From Spirochaetes bacterium GWE1_32_154 (GTDB taxonomy: Bacteria > Spirochaetota > GWE2-31-10), in contig MIAY01000025.1 in assembly GCA_001829315.1 (NCBI GenBank), forward strand, positions 928 to 64,927: a stretch of DNA of 64,000 nucleotides. Reading direction: 5' to 3'. Positions 1 to 10,100 of the stretch are shown piece by piece; positions within the stretch are counted from its first letter, which is position 1, and every line of letters begins with the position of its first letter. The notes under the pieces are model-generated. The model was not told where the DNA came from and did not search any database. It saw only the letters and a list, made by a program, of their open reading frames with translations. The translations under genes and the position numbers were made by a program.

Positions 1-90
1 GTTCTATTTCATTTTCGAGTTCTATTTCATTTTCGAGTTCTATTTCATTTTCGAGTTCTATTTCATTTTCGAGTTCTATTTCATTTTCGA
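1..90. repeat. 18-bp tandem repeat, at least 5 copies
   Basis: Five perfect head-to-tail copies of GTTCTATTTCATTTTCGA fill positions 1-90 and the array is cut by the window edge, so the real copy number is unknown. It is in frame (18 = 6 codons) inside the partial minus-strand gene and encodes ENEIEL units. Perfect identity between copies suggests recent slippage and copy-number variation. Confidence 0.9.
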
Positions 91-253
91 GTTCCGGGAG
101 TATTTGATCGTTATTTTGAATCGTCACTTCTGATACAGGATATTCTTTAATTGCACGACCTTCTCTATACGCTAAGGCTTTTGCTAGTAACCCTCTAGGG
201 CGATTTTGAATAAATAATTCTCTATATTTTAACGATCTGGCTAATAATCCCAT
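1..253 (-). CDS. Partial protein with Glu/Asn/Ile/Leu tandem repeats
   Basis: An open frame starts at an ATG (251-253), 18 nt after the stop of the upstream acidic-protein gene, and runs off the window without a stop. The first 50 residues are basic (begins MGLLARSLKYRELF, then a second GLLAKALAYRE motif, so the motif is duplicated). After LPELE the frame enters a perfect 18-bp tandem array encoding ENEIEL units. The repeat codons keep the frame open, which supports coding. No strong Shine-Dalgarno is seen; translation may depend on the upstream gene. Function is not recognised; the C-terminus lies outside the window. Confidence 0.6.
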   Translation of the reverse strand, partial: MGLLARSLKYRELFIQNRPRGLLAKALAYREGRAIKEYPVSEVTIQNNDQILPELENEIELENEIELENEIELENEIELENEIE

Positions 254-271
254 AAAAAGAAGACCCCATTA

Positions 272-2446
272 TTATTTAATATTTAACTGTTCAAAAAGTT
301 TTCTATAAACTTCAAAAGTGTCTGATTCAGCAAATTCTTTAATTTTTTCTTCCGGAAGCGCATCAAGTAACTGATCAAGATATGATAGTACATTTTTAAC
401 ATCATTTTTAAGTTCAATTGTTTTTTCTTCAGCTTCCTCAATTGCTTTTTCTTTCATTTCAGACTTTAGTGAATTATAAATTTCTTCTTCTTCAGATGAT
501 GAAATGTCCAATTGTTTGATATTTGCATCAAGTGGAGTAATTTCTGTTTCTTCAGATAAGTCTGCGTTAAATGAGTCAAGATCGATAGTTTCAGATTCAT
601 CATCTTTTGAAGAGAATGTTGTTACGGGATTTTCTTGTATATTAAGACTATTTTCTTCTTCAATAAGAAAATCATTAAAATTTTCTGTGTCATCAATGCT
701 TATTCGAATATCTTCGTCGTCATCATCTAAAGATAAATTTTCATCTAATTCATCATTTATTGCAGTGCTTGTGCTATTTTCATTAACTATTATATCAGTA
801 GAGTTTAGAATATTGTCAAGTTCATCATCAGATAAACCAATTGTTTCATCTTCTAAAGAATCGTTACTATTTGTTTCAGGTAGAGGGATGTTGTCGATAT
901 TAATATCAGATAAATCTCCATCGGTCTCATTTTTGCTCATAACAGTATCTGCATCAGAAAGTGGCGGAATTTTAATATCTAATTCATCATCTGAGCTTGT
1001 TGAATCGAGAATGTCCTCATCAATTGCCGGCATATCATTATCATCAGGGAAAAAATCATCTTCAATTTTGTCGTAATTCAGATCCTCTTCGCTCATGTTA
1101 TTCTCCATGAAGTCATCTTGTAATTCAGATTGAAATTCTTTGTCTAAACCATCATCAATTTCACTAAACGCAGCATCACCGATGCTGTTAAGATCAAAAT
1201 CATCATTAATATTCACATCCTGGATTTCAATATCAGAAGATTTTTCAAAGTCAAAATCATCGGTGATACTTTTACTTTGAATGTCAATATCAGATGATTC
1301 GTCAAGGGCAAAATCATCGGTGATACTTGTGCTTTGAATGTCAATATCAGATAAATCATCAAGATTAAAATCATCGGAAACTGAGTTGTCAACTATTTCA
1401 ATATCAAAATCATCATCTAACAAATCGTTTTGTGTGTTCTTTAAAATTGGGTCTTCAGAAGAAAAATCCGAATTTTCAATAGAATGCAGGTCTAATTCCA
1501 GTGTGTCGTCGTCAGTCATGTCAGTATCGTCTATATCTAAATCAATTTCTTCGTTATCAAGTTGTAAGTCATACTCATCATAATTTAATTCATCATCAAG
1601 AGACAAGTCTTTAACTTCTTCAGAGGTTTCGGGTGCTATTTCTATTTCATCTTTTGTTATTGTGGTTGCTGAAGGTTCAGTGGTTTCTTCTTTATCATTA
1701 TCTAAACCAAGCAATTCTTCATCTGAAATAAGAGAATCTTCTTTGTCATTATATAAATTATTATCAATCATGTCTAAATCATCATTAAATTCCTCATCGA
1801 GCAGATCTGTTTCAGTTTTATCATCAATTTTCATATTGAGATATTCTTCCTGATTCTCATCAATTTCTATTTCAGCTTTTTCAGGAAAGTCAAATTGAAC
1901 AATTTCATCATCTATATCCAAATTAAAATCATCAGGGATTTCTTCGTTAAAATCAGAATTATCCTGTATGGCAATAGTTTGAGGGCCTTCTTTTAAGGCA
2001 ACTCCAAAAAAACCATCAACAACAGAATTGTGATCTATACTATTTCTTTCGTTAATATCTATATCATCAATAGCACTTGATAAATCATCATCATCTATTG
2101 AATTTGATAAAGAAAGACTTTTTGTTAAACCTAAGTCTTCAGTAATGTTTAAATCATTATCTAAATTAAAGTTGTCTTCAAGTGATAAGTCGAGGTCATC
2201 TGAGTAGGTGTTTTCGAATTCTCTATTTGAACTGTCATCATCGAATGTTATGTCTGAGCCTAAATCAATGTTATCGAGGTCGTTGTTTATATCAGAATCG
2301 GCTACCATATCAGATTGGCTATCATAATCATCTGAGCCGATATCAATATCATCAAGATCAATATCGTCAAGTGAAAAATCGGATAAAGAATCATCATCAG
2401 GTATATCAAAATCATCATTTTCGTTATTGTTTTGTATTCCAGCCAT
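272..2446 (-). CDS. Large acidic Asp/Glu-rich low-complexity protein
   Basis: A 724-residue protein dominated by Asp, Glu, Ser, Asn and Ile, with no signal peptide or membrane segment, so probably cytoplasmic and largely disordered. Around residues 360-425 there are at least three imperfect ~20-residue repeats of the form DDFxLDxxSDIDIQSxSIT. The last ~75 residues differ: a Glu/Lys helical stretch followed by an ordered-looking end with LLDALPEEKIKEFAES and a terminal LFEQLNIK, which may be the conserved functional part. Start at ATG 2446 is supported by AAAGAGGTTAAT upstream. It appears to share a transcript with the downstream repeat-containing gene. No family can be named with confidence; the strand-reversed frames are Ser-rich shadows. 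Confidence 0.8.
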   Translation of the reverse strand: MAGIQNNNENDDFDIPDDDSLSDFSLDDIDLDDIDIGSDDYDSQSDMVADSDINNDLDNIDLGSDITFDDDSSNREFENTYSDDLDLSLEDNFNLDNDLNITEDLGLTKSLSLSNSIDDDDLSSAIDDIDINERNSIDHNSVVDGFFGVALKEGPQTIAIQDNSDFNEEIPDDFNLDIDDEIVQFDFPEKAEIEIDENQEEYLNMKIDDKTETDLLDEEFNDDLDMIDNNLYNDKEDSLISDEELLGLDNDKEETTEPSATTITKDEIEIAPETSEEVKDLSLDDELNYDEYDLQLDNEEIDLDIDDTDMTDDDTLELDLHSIENSDFSSEDPILKNTQNDLLDDDFDIEIVDNSVSDDFNLDDLSDIDIQSTSITDDFALDESSDIDIQSKSITDDFDFEKSSDIEIQDVNINDDFDLNSIGDAAFSEIDDGLDKEFQSELQDDFMENNMSEEDLNYDKIEDDFFPDDNDMPAIDEDILDSTSSDDELDIKIPPLSDADTVMSKNETDGDLSDINIDNIPLPETNSNDSLEDETIGLSDDELDNILNSTDIIVNENSTSTAINDELDENLSLDDDDEDIRISIDDTENFNDFLIEEENSLNIQENPVTTFSSKDDESETIDLDSFNADLSEETEITPLDANIKQLDISSSEEEEIYNSLKSEMKEKAIEEAEEKTIELKNDVKNVLSYLDQLLDALPEEKIKEFAESDTFEVYRKLFEQLNIK

Positions 2447-2719
2447 ATTAACCTCTTTAAATAATATACTTTAATTCACTATAATTAATCAAATAATAAT
2501 ACTAATTTGATTAAAAGACATAATTAATTTACACACTATACTAATCGTCAAATAAAACAAATAATTTAGATTATTATTGAAAATCTTAATGGAAATAATT
2601 TATAATGTCAAATATCATATACAAATACACCTGTTTTTTGTAATATTTTTTTATGTTTCAGAAAAATTCATGTGATGGAATAGTTAATAAAACCATAACT
2701 GAATATATTGTAATTCAAA

Positions 2720-2769
2720 GAGGCTTTTGCAAAAATTCGAGATAAAAAGAGTATTTTTGCAAGAAGCTC
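2720..2769 (+). repeat. Dispersed hairpin repeat, copy A
   Basis: Imperfect inverted repeat with arms GAGGCTTTTGCAAAAATT and its near complement ending GCAAGAAGCTC, around the core CGAGATAAAAAGAGT. It lies in the 448-bp space between the acidic-protein gene and hydC. The rest of this space (2447-2894) is AT-rich with no convincing ORF. Other copies are listed separately. Confidence 0.8.
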
Positions 2770-2795
2770 AAAAGTTAAATATATACAGTTATTGT

Positions 2796-2829
2796 TTGTG
2801 AAAATGCTTTTTATGTATTTTATTTCACA
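2796..2829. promoter_or_regulatory. Inverted TGTGAAA/TTTCACA half-sites upstream of hydC
   Basis: TTGTGAAAAT at 2796 and TATTTCACA ending at 2829 form a 7-bp inverted pair separated by 19 bp, about 65-100 bp before the hydC start. TTGTGA could also act as a -35 box with a poor TTTATT -10 box 17 bp further on. Redox-responsive Rex proteins bind TTGTGAA-type half-sites in fermentative anaerobes, so this could be a hydrogenase control site, but the spacing is unusual and the region is very AT-rich. Confidence 0.3.
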
Positions 2830-2894
2830 TAAAACAGTTGAAATAAAACAATAAAAATGATAAACATATATGATTTTAATGTAGGAGGCTCACT

Positions 2895-3437
2895 GTGGAA
2901 AAGTTTAATCCGGAACCGAAAATAAAAACATTACCTGATGAATTATATAAGAAACTTGATTCTTATATTGATGATTTATCGGTTGATCGAAAAGATCCTA
3001 GAAAAAAAGGTAATTTAATTCAAGTACTTCATAAAGCACAGGGGATTTTCGGTTATCTTCCTGAAGAAGTTCAAGTTCATATTGCAAACAGATTGTTTCT
3101 TCACCATTCTGAAGTTTCAGGAGTAATTAGTTTTTACAACTACTTTACAACTACTCCAAAAGGTAAGTACTGTGTCAGTGTTTGCATGGGGACTGCCTGC
3201 TATGTAAAAGGTGCTGAAAAAATTCTTAATGAATTTGAGAAAATGCTTAATATTAAAGCCGGCGAAGTTACTGAAGATCTGAAGTTTTCAATTGATGCAT
3301 TGCGATGTGTTGGTGCATGTGGTCTTGCTCCTGTTGTTCTGATAAATGATAAAGTATATGGAAGGGTTAAGTTGCAGGATGTTAAGAAAATAGTTGAAGA
3401 GTATCTTGTTGCAACTGAATCAGAAAAGAAGGAGTAA
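2895..3437 (+). CDS. hydC: [FeFe] hydrogenase subunit HydC (NuoE-like)
   Basis: A 180-residue NuoE-type thioredoxin-fold protein carrying one [2Fe-2S] cluster. The four ligands are visible as C97 and C102 (in CMGTACYVKG) and C138 and C142 (in CVGACGLAP), in the usual 24-kDa-subunit pattern. Length is normal for the family. It starts at GTG 2895 with the strong site TAGGAGG six nt upstream. It is the first gene of a three-gene operon (3-bp gap to hydB), in the same order as the Thermotoga-type electron-bifurcating hydrogenase, in which this subunit passes electrons within the NADH module. Cytoplasmic. Confidence 0.93.
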   Translation: MEKFNPEPKIKTLPDELYKKLDSYIDDLSVDRKDPRKKGNLIQVLHKAQGIFGYLPEEVQVHIANRLFLHHSEVSGVISFYNYFTTTPKGKYCVSVCMGTACYVKGAEKILNEFEKMLNIKAGEVTEDLKFSIDALRCVGACGLAPVVLINDKVYGRVKLQDVKKIVEEYLVATESEKKE

Positions 3438-3440
3438 TAC

Positions 3441-5318
3441 ATGGCAAAGAAAATAAATTCTTATGATGATTTAATGAACTATTTTAAAGAGAAAGAACCA
3501 CTTATACGAAATAGAATAGATTTGACTGATAAAAATCAGAAAAGACAAATACTCGTTTGTGGTGGAACAGGATGTCATGCATCTGAAAGTAAATTACTTG
3601 TTGAAAATCTTATTAAACTGATTAAAGATAAAGGTTTATCAGATAAAGTTTCTGCATCTCAAACAGGTTGTTTTGGTTTTTGTGAAAAAGGTCCGATTGT
3701 TAAGGTTTTCCCTGATGATGTGTTTTATATTGAAGTTAAACCAACAGATGCTGATGAAATAATTAACAGACATATTATTGAAAATAAAGTTATTGAAAGA
3801 TTACTGTATGAAGAACCTTCTATAAAAAAGAAAGTTGAAACTCAGCAGGAAATGTCATTCTATAAAAAACAGGAAAGAATTGCATTACGAAATTGTGGAA
3901 TTATTGATCCTGAAACTATTGATGAGTATATTGCTAATAAAGGGTATCAGGCTCTTGGTAAAGCATTAACTGCGATGGATCAGGATGGTGTAATTACATT
4001 ATTAATTGAATCAGGTTTGCGAGGTAGAGGGGGCGGTGGTTTTCCTACAGGTGTAAAATGGAGTCTTGCTAAAAAAAACAATGTTCCTGAAAAATTTATT
4101 ATATGTAATGCCGATGAAGGTGATCCGGGTGCATTTATGGATAGATCTATAATGGAAGGTGACCCGAATGCTGTTCTTGAAGCTATGGCTATCGGTGGTT
4201 ATGCGATTGGTGCGAGTAAAGGTTATATTTACATCCGAGCAGAATATCCTCTTGCTATTGAACGATTACAGATTGCTATTAATCAATCAAGGGAAATGGG
4301 TTTTCTTGGTAAAAATATATTGGGTACCGGTTTTGATTTTGATGTTGAGTTAAAATATGGAGCAGGTGCATTTGTGTGTGGTGAAGAAACAGCACTTATA
4401 CATTCAATTGAAGGTATGAGAGGTGAGCCTACAACAAAACCTCCTTTTCCTGCAAACAGCGGATTATGGGAAAAACCAACTATTGTTAATAATGTTGAAA
4501 CCTATGCAAATATACCACCGATTATTCTTAATGGAGCACAGTGGTATAATTCTAAAGGGGACGTAAAGTCAAAAGGTACAAAGGTGTTTGCACTTGCCGG
4601 ACAGATTAATAATGTTGGTTTAGTTGAAGTTCCTATGGGTACAACACTTCGTGAAATTATTTATGAAATCGGTGGTGGTATCAGAGACGGACTTGAATTT
4701 AAGTCAGTTCAAACCGGTGGTCCTTCAGGCGGTTGTATAACAAAAGAACATCTTGATACACCGATTACGTATGAAAACCTTATATCAATCGGTTCTATGA
4801 TGGGGTCCGGTGGTATGATCGTTATGAGTGAAAAAGATTGTATGGTTAATATAGCAAAATTCTATCTTGAATTTACGGTTGATGAATCATGCGGTAAATG
4901 TACACCGTGTAGAGTCGGTAACAAAAGACTTCTTGAAATTCTGACAAAAATTACGAATGGTAATGGAACAATGGAAGATCTTGCTGAGCTTAAAGAATTA
5001 TCAGAGGTTATTAAAGACACTTCATTATGCGGACTTGGTCAAACAGCACCTAATCCGGTTTTAAGTACACTACAGTATTTCTGGGACGAGTATGTTGCTC
5101 ATGTTGTTGATAAGAAATGTCCTGCAGGTGTTTGTCAAAAACTTGTTAAATATGAAATAAATGCTAAATGTATCGGTTGTACGGCGTGTGCTAGAGTTTG
5201 CCCTGTTGAATGTATTACCGGTAGTGTTAAACAGCCTCATGTTATCCAGCAGGATAAATGTATTAAGTGTGGTGCTTGTTACACGAAATGTAAATTCAAT
5301 GCTATCGATAAAAACTAA
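3441..5318 (+). CDS. hydB: [FeFe] hydrogenase subunit HydB (NuoF-like, NAD/FMN)
   Basis: A 625-residue flavoprotein subunit. Order of domains: an N-terminal thioredoxin-like [2Fe-2S] domain (CGGTGCHAS, then CFGFCEKGP, residues ~37-85); the NuoF core with the FMN/NADH glycine-rich motif GRGGGGFPTG near residue 195 and GAGAFVCGEET near 308; the ESCGKCTPCR [4Fe-4S] site near 482; and a C-terminal two-cluster ferredoxin (CIGCTACARVCP and CIKCGACYTKC, residues ~576-620). This corresponds to HndB plus HndC fused and extended by a ferredoxin, as in bifurcating HydABC enzymes that couple NADH and ferredoxin to H2. An AGGAG-like site (AAGGAGTAATAC) overlaps the end of hydC. Confidence 0.94.
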   Translation: MAKKINSYDDLMNYFKEKEPLIRNRIDLTDKNQKRQILVCGGTGCHASESKLLVENLIKLIKDKGLSDKVSASQTGCFGFCEKGPIVKVFPDDVFYIEVKPTDADEIINRHIIENKVIERLLYEEPSIKKKVETQQEMSFYKKQERIALRNCGIIDPETIDEYIANKGYQALGKALTAMDQDGVITLLIESGLRGRGGGGFPTGVKWSLAKKNNVPEKFIICNADEGDPGAFMDRSIMEGDPNAVLEAMAIGGYAIGASKGYIYIRAEYPLAIERLQIAINQSREMGFLGKNILGTGFDFDVELKYGAGAFVCGEETALIHSIEGMRGEPTTKPPFPANSGLWEKPTIVNNVETYANIPPIILNGAQWYNSKGDVKSKGTKVFALAGQINNVGLVEVPMGTTLREIIYEIGGGIRDGLEFKSVQTGGPSGGCITKEHLDTPITYENLISIGSMMGSGGMIVMSEKDCMVNIAKFYLEFTVDESCGKCTPCRVGNKRLLEILTKITNGNGTMEDLAELKELSEVIKDTSLCGLGQTAPNPVLSTLQYFWDEYVAHVVDKKCPAGVCQKLVKYEINAKCIGCTACARVCPVECITGSVKQPHVIQQDKCIKCGACYTKCKFNAIDKN

Positions 5319-5329
5319 TTGGAGGAAAT

Positions 5330-7075
5330 ATGGCACAGGTTACACTTACTATAAATGATAGAAAAGTCACAGTTGATGAAAAATCCACTGTTCTTGATGC
5401 TGCGCGGCAGTTAAATGTAAAGATTCCGACACTTTGTCATCTTAATCTACATGATTTAAAAATTAATCATACAAATGCGTCATGTAGAATCTGTATGGTA
5501 GAAATTGATGGTCGAAGAAATTTGGCTCCTTCATGTGCAACTCCGGTTGTAGAAGGAATGGTTATTCGAACTCATACAAAAAGAGTTTTAAAATCAAGAA
5601 GAAAAGTTCTGGAACTTTTGGTTTCCGATCATCCTTTTGATTGTTTAAATTGTTATAAATCAACAGATTGTGAACTTCAGACTCTTGTTAATGAGTTTGG
5701 TATTAATAAAAATACCTACGAAGGTTTTGCAATGTCACAATATCCTGTTGATGAATCGAGTAAGGCTATACGAAGAGATTTAACAAAATGTATTATGTGC
5801 CGACGATGTGAAACTGTTTGTAATAATGTTCAAACTGTTGGTGTTTTAACAGGTTACAAGAGAGGCTTTGAAGCTGTTGTTGCTCCTGCTGAAATGAAAG
5901 GTATCGTTGATACTAAATGTACATATTGCGGTCAGTGTGTTGCTGTTTGTCCGACTGCTGCATTAACCGGTATCAGTTATATTCAGGATGTCTGGAATGC
6001 AATATTTGATGACAAGAAAACAGTAATTGTTCAGACTGCACCTGCTATTAGAGTTGCAATCGGTGAAGAATTTGGAATGCAACCAGGTGAAATTGTAACC
6101 GGTAAACTTGTTGCAGGTTTAAGACGAATGGGGTTTGACTCGGTATTTGATACAAACTTCGGCGCTGATTTAACTATAATGGAAGAATCTGCTGAATTAA
6201 TCGAAAGAGTTGTAAAAAATAAAGATCTTCCAATATTAACATCATGCTGTCCGGGATGGATTAACTTTCTTGAGTATCAATTCCCTGATTTATTGAATAT
6301 TCCTTCGACTTGTAAATCACCTCAACAAATGTTCGGGGCGATTGCAAAGTCGTATTATGCAGAGAAAATCGGTAAGAAACCAGAGGAAATTGTTGTTGTT
6401 TCAATAATGCCGTGTATAGCAAAAAAATATGAAGCGTCACGACCGGAGTTTGCTCCGAATAATGTTCCGGATGTTGATTTTGCATTAACCACAAGAGAGT
6501 TGGCTAAAATGTTTAAAGAAGCAGGTCTTGATCTTAATGATTTACCGGAAGAACAGTTTGATAGTCCTTTGGGTGAGTCAACCGGTGCTGCTGATATTTT
6601 TGCTTCATCTGGTGGTGTTTTAGAAGCTGCGTTACGAACTGCTTATGAAAAAATGACCGGTAAGAAACTTGATAAAGTTGATTTTGTATCAGTTCGTGGT
6701 ATGGAAGGCGTTAAGGAAGTAACAATTGATATTGGTGGAACTCCACTTAATTTTGCTATTACTTCAGGTCTTGGAAATGCACGAATTGTACTTGAAAAAA
6801 TAAGAAGTGGAGAGTCAAAATATCATGGTATTGAAATAATGGCTTGTCCGGGCGGATGTATTAATGGTGGTGGTCAACCTTTTATTCATGGTGATTCTTC
6901 TATTATTGAGAAAAGAATGAACGCTATTTATAAGGAAGATTCAGGTAAAAAATTAAGAAAATCGCATGATAATCCTTCTATTCAGAAATTGTATAAAGAA
7001 TATCTTGGTGAACCTTTGGGGCACAAGTCACATGAGCTTTTACATACTGAATATTATAAGAAACATGGAAGTTAG
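5330..7075 (+). CDS. hydA: [FeFe] hydrogenase catalytic subunit HydA
   Basis: A 581-residue catalytic subunit. N-terminus: a plant-type [2Fe-2S] domain (CRICMVEIDGRRNLAPSC), then a His/Cys3 [4Fe-4S] site (HPFDCLNCYKSTDC), then two [4Fe-4S] clusters (CIMCRRCETVC and CTYCGQCVAVCP). The H-cluster motifs are all present: TSCCPGW near residue 303, PCIAKKYE near 361 and ACPGGCINGGGQP near 504, followed by the small-subunit-like tail. The key Cys residues are intact, so the enzyme should be active, oxidising or evolving H2 in the cytoplasm. GGAGGAAAT precedes ATG 5330. Maturases HydE, HydF and HydG are not in this window. A clear terminator follows. Confidence 0.95.
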   Translation: MAQVTLTINDRKVTVDEKSTVLDAARQLNVKIPTLCHLNLHDLKINHTNASCRICMVEIDGRRNLAPSCATPVVEGMVIRTHTKRVLKSRRKVLELLVSDHPFDCLNCYKSTDCELQTLVNEFGINKNTYEGFAMSQYPVDESSKAIRRDLTKCIMCRRCETVCNNVQTVGVLTGYKRGFEAVVAPAEMKGIVDTKCTYCGQCVAVCPTAALTGISYIQDVWNAIFDDKKTVIVQTAPAIRVAIGEEFGMQPGEIVTGKLVAGLRRMGFDSVFDTNFGADLTIMEESAELIERVVKNKDLPILTSCCPGWINFLEYQFPDLLNIPSTCKSPQQMFGAIAKSYYAEKIGKKPEEIVVVSIMPCIAKKYEASRPEFAPNNVPDVDFALTTRELAKMFKEAGLDLNDLPEEQFDSPLGESTGAADIFASSGGVLEAALRTAYEKMTGKKLDKVDFVSVRGMEGVKEVTIDIGGTPLNFAITSGLGNARIVLEKIRSGESKYHGIEIMACPGGCINGGGQPFIHGDSSIIEKRMNAIYKEDSGKKLRKSHDNPSIQKLYKEYLGEPLGHKSHELLHTEYYKKHGS

Positions 7076-7089
7076 TTTACTTTAGATTA

Positions 7090-7126
7090 AAAGACAGCCT
7101 TCAAGCAATGAAGGCTGTCTTTTTTC
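7090..7126 (+). terminator. Rho-independent terminator after hydCBA
   Basis: A hairpin with stem AAGACAGCCTTC / GAAGGCTGTCTT, loop AAGCAAT, followed by a T run. It lies 15 bp after the hydA stop. The ATG inside the right arm (7108) is in frame with the next gene but is a poor start candidate because it is part of the terminator. Confidence 0.92.
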
Positions 7127-7150
7127 CTTTCAATAAATTGTATCTATTAT

Positions 7151-7179
7151 TTGACTTGTTATCTAAAAACAACTATCAT
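7151..7179 (+). promoter_or_regulatory. Promoter giving a leaderless mRNA (TPR-GGDEF gene)
   Basis: TTGACT (7151-7156), a 17-bp spacer and TATCAT (7174-7179). The next ATG starts at 7186, six nt after the -10 box, which is where transcription would begin. No Shine-Dalgarno lies in between. The same geometry occurs at four other genes in this window. Confidence 0.75.
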
Positions 7180-7185
7180 TATTAT

Positions 7186-10100
7186 ATGGAAACAGGTCAA
7201 TCGTATAAAGAAATTTTATTTAATTCAATTTTTTCTTTTATTAATAGTAAACAACAAAAAAAGATATATTTTATTAATGGTAATTATTCTATACAAAATT
7301 TCTTAGATACTAAAAAATTAGTAGCATCACATATTAAATTATATAATTGTGATACATTTTCAAAATATTCGGGTTGTTATGAACCCTTTTATTCAATAAT
7401 TGCTGACTGGTATAAAAAAGATACAGTAGCACATAAAAAAATAGTAAAAAAGATTTGTTATTCAATGCATTATTCAACAATAGTAAATCTTCTTGAGGGT
7501 AGAAAACAATCAAGAAGGGAACCTTTACTCATTGAAGAAGTTGAATTTGAAAGTGAGATGATGCTTAATCAGTTAGTTGAATTATTGAATTACAGTTTGA
7601 CTGATGATAATAATATTATTTATATAGGTAACGCACACAATTTACAGCCATCCTCAGTTAACCTCATTAAAAAAATGATTGAAAAGGTACATAAGAAACT
7701 GGCATTAGTTTTTGTTTATTCATTACCATCAAATGAGAAATTTGAAGCTCTTGATAACCTCATGTCGTATTCATATAATCTACGATATAATACAAAATGC
7801 AGTATTGAGATTATAAAAGTTGATTCATCTGATGAACCTGTTTCTAATCATGTTACAAAAGTATCAATCGGTGATTTAGATAAAATCTCTGATCAGGCAA
7901 TTTATTTACTTTCTTTTCCTGATGCTAAAAATGCATTAATTGAAAATTTAAGTGCAATTGAGAATGTAAATCAGCATAATGAATTTGATAGTGTAAAAAA
8001 AAGAACACTTTTTAAATTAGCTAAAGTTTCATGTTATAGTGGAAACTATCGTGAGGCACATCGATATGCCACTATTTTATTAAAAATGCTTGATGTGGAA
8101 ATTGATATTGATTATATTGCCCGATCGTATTTACTTCTCGGAATTTCAGAGTATTATAGTAATTCCCTTGAATCCGCGTTATATTATTCTATGCTTACTA
8201 TTAAAATAGTAGAGAAATCTCATTCTATCCGGTATAAACTTCTGGCTGATCTTATAATTTTTTATATAAAGACAAATCAGAATGATGTAACATTTTATTT
8301 GAAAATTAAAGAAGAATTACTTGATGCACATTGGGATAATGTAACTTCATTAATTTTAACATTCGGCGGATATTTGACGGCATTTTTAAGAAATCATATA
8401 TTAGAACCGAAGGTTATATTACAATTTTGTGAAGATGGAATTCAATTAGCGAAAAAGAATAAAAATATACACCGGTTATCAGCTTGTTATCATGCAACTG
8501 GTGTTATTCACTCAATTATTGGTAATTATGAAGAGACAACAATAAATTATAAAAAGTCAGAACGATTAAAAAAGAAAATCAAAAATCCTTATCAATTATC
8601 ACGAATTTATAATAGTATCGGTTACAATTATTATGTAAGTGGTGAATTTGCTAAAGCCTATAAGTATTATATTGATGCTACAACTCTACTTGTGAATTCA
8701 AAAAATTATTCAGAAATTTGCATTGCTCTTTATAATATGGCAAAGGTACATTTTATACTTTTAGATTATATCAATACCGTTATTCATCTTGAAGATATGA
8801 TTTATATTATGGATCTCTTGCAAATTGAAAATTTCGCCTTTCAACACAGGATAAATATTTATTCTTTTCTTGGTATCAGTCATTTTTATTCAGGTAATTA
8901 TTTAATTGCCTGGAATTATATGCATAAAATTACTCAGCTGTCAGACTTTGAAAGTCATCATCTGTCGAGTCCTGTATTCTGGTTATTTAAATATTGTTTA
9001 AGCAATAATGAGGTTGAATCTCAAACTTTTTTTGATAATGCAATTAAATTTGGTAATTCTGAAAGTAAACAGTTTATTCTGATAAGTTATTTATTATCAG
9101 GAGATCGTGAATTCAATGCTTTGAATAGTGAAAAGGCACTCGTTCAATGGCGAAAAGGGTATGAAGTTGCACAAAATAATACATTTTATTCATTATATTA
9201 TTCACTATTTAACAAAAGGTTAAATAATCAGTGTATTGATAGTGGCGTTCCTGTATTAAAAAAATATAATTTTGATATTAAAACAATAATAGAGTTTGTT
9301 CGCGAAGAACAAAATTTGAATGAATTACAAAAGAAAATCAATGAAATTGATTTTATCAGTAAATTTCAGAATATGATAATCTTAAACGAAAAAAGAAATG
9401 AATTAATCCTTGAATCAATACATCTGATTGAATATTCATTTTCCTATGATATTGTAATTTTAATTGATGGCGAAAAAAATATACATACAAGCCATGTTTC
9501 TGATGCAATCAGTATTAATCCCCGTGAAATATATCGTATTATTAATGACACATACAAAGTAACAACATTATTAAATGAAAAGGAAATAATAAAATGCGGG
9601 CTAACCGGGAAGTTCAAGTCGATTTTGTATGTTACACGTGAAGCTGATCAAATCAATAAAGATATGGATATCTCATTGATAATGATTTCTAAAGACTCAA
9701 AAGGTGTAATGAATGATGATGATCAAAGGGTACTGACAATTTTTCTTAATCAGTTTTCATCGGTGCTTGAATTGATTGCAGTTCGGGAAGCTTTGTTGAG
9801 AGCAGCACGAATCGATAAATTAACCGGGATAAATAATAGGATGGAAATGGAAAAATTAATGGATGCAGAGTATAAAAGAGTTCTTCGTTATCCAAAAAAT
9901 CCTCAGTCAATTTTTTCTCTATTATTTATCGATCTTGATAATTTCAAATTCTATAATGATACGTATGGTCATCATGTTGGTGATCTGATTCTTGTTGAGT
10001 ATGCGAAATTATTAAAAAAAGCGGTCAGGGAGATTGACTCGATTGCCCGGTTGGGAGGAGACGAGTTTGTTATTATGCTTCCCGAAACTTTAAAACAAAG

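Noticed and set aside
1-90. CRISPR-like array
   Set aside because: Units are contiguous with no spacers and are in frame in a coding sequence; the same applies to the 24-bp array at 41605-41737.
504-1853. Several plus-strand frames (504-1076, 1338-1583, 1662-1853) rich in Ser
   Set aside because: They are the reverse complement of Asp/Glu/Ile-rich codons in the acidic protein; no ribosome-binding sites or domains.
7108-7185. Longer N-terminus for the TPR-GGDEF protein starting at ATG 7108
   Set aside because: This ATG is inside the right arm of the hydA terminator and upstream of the gene's own promoter at 7151-7179.
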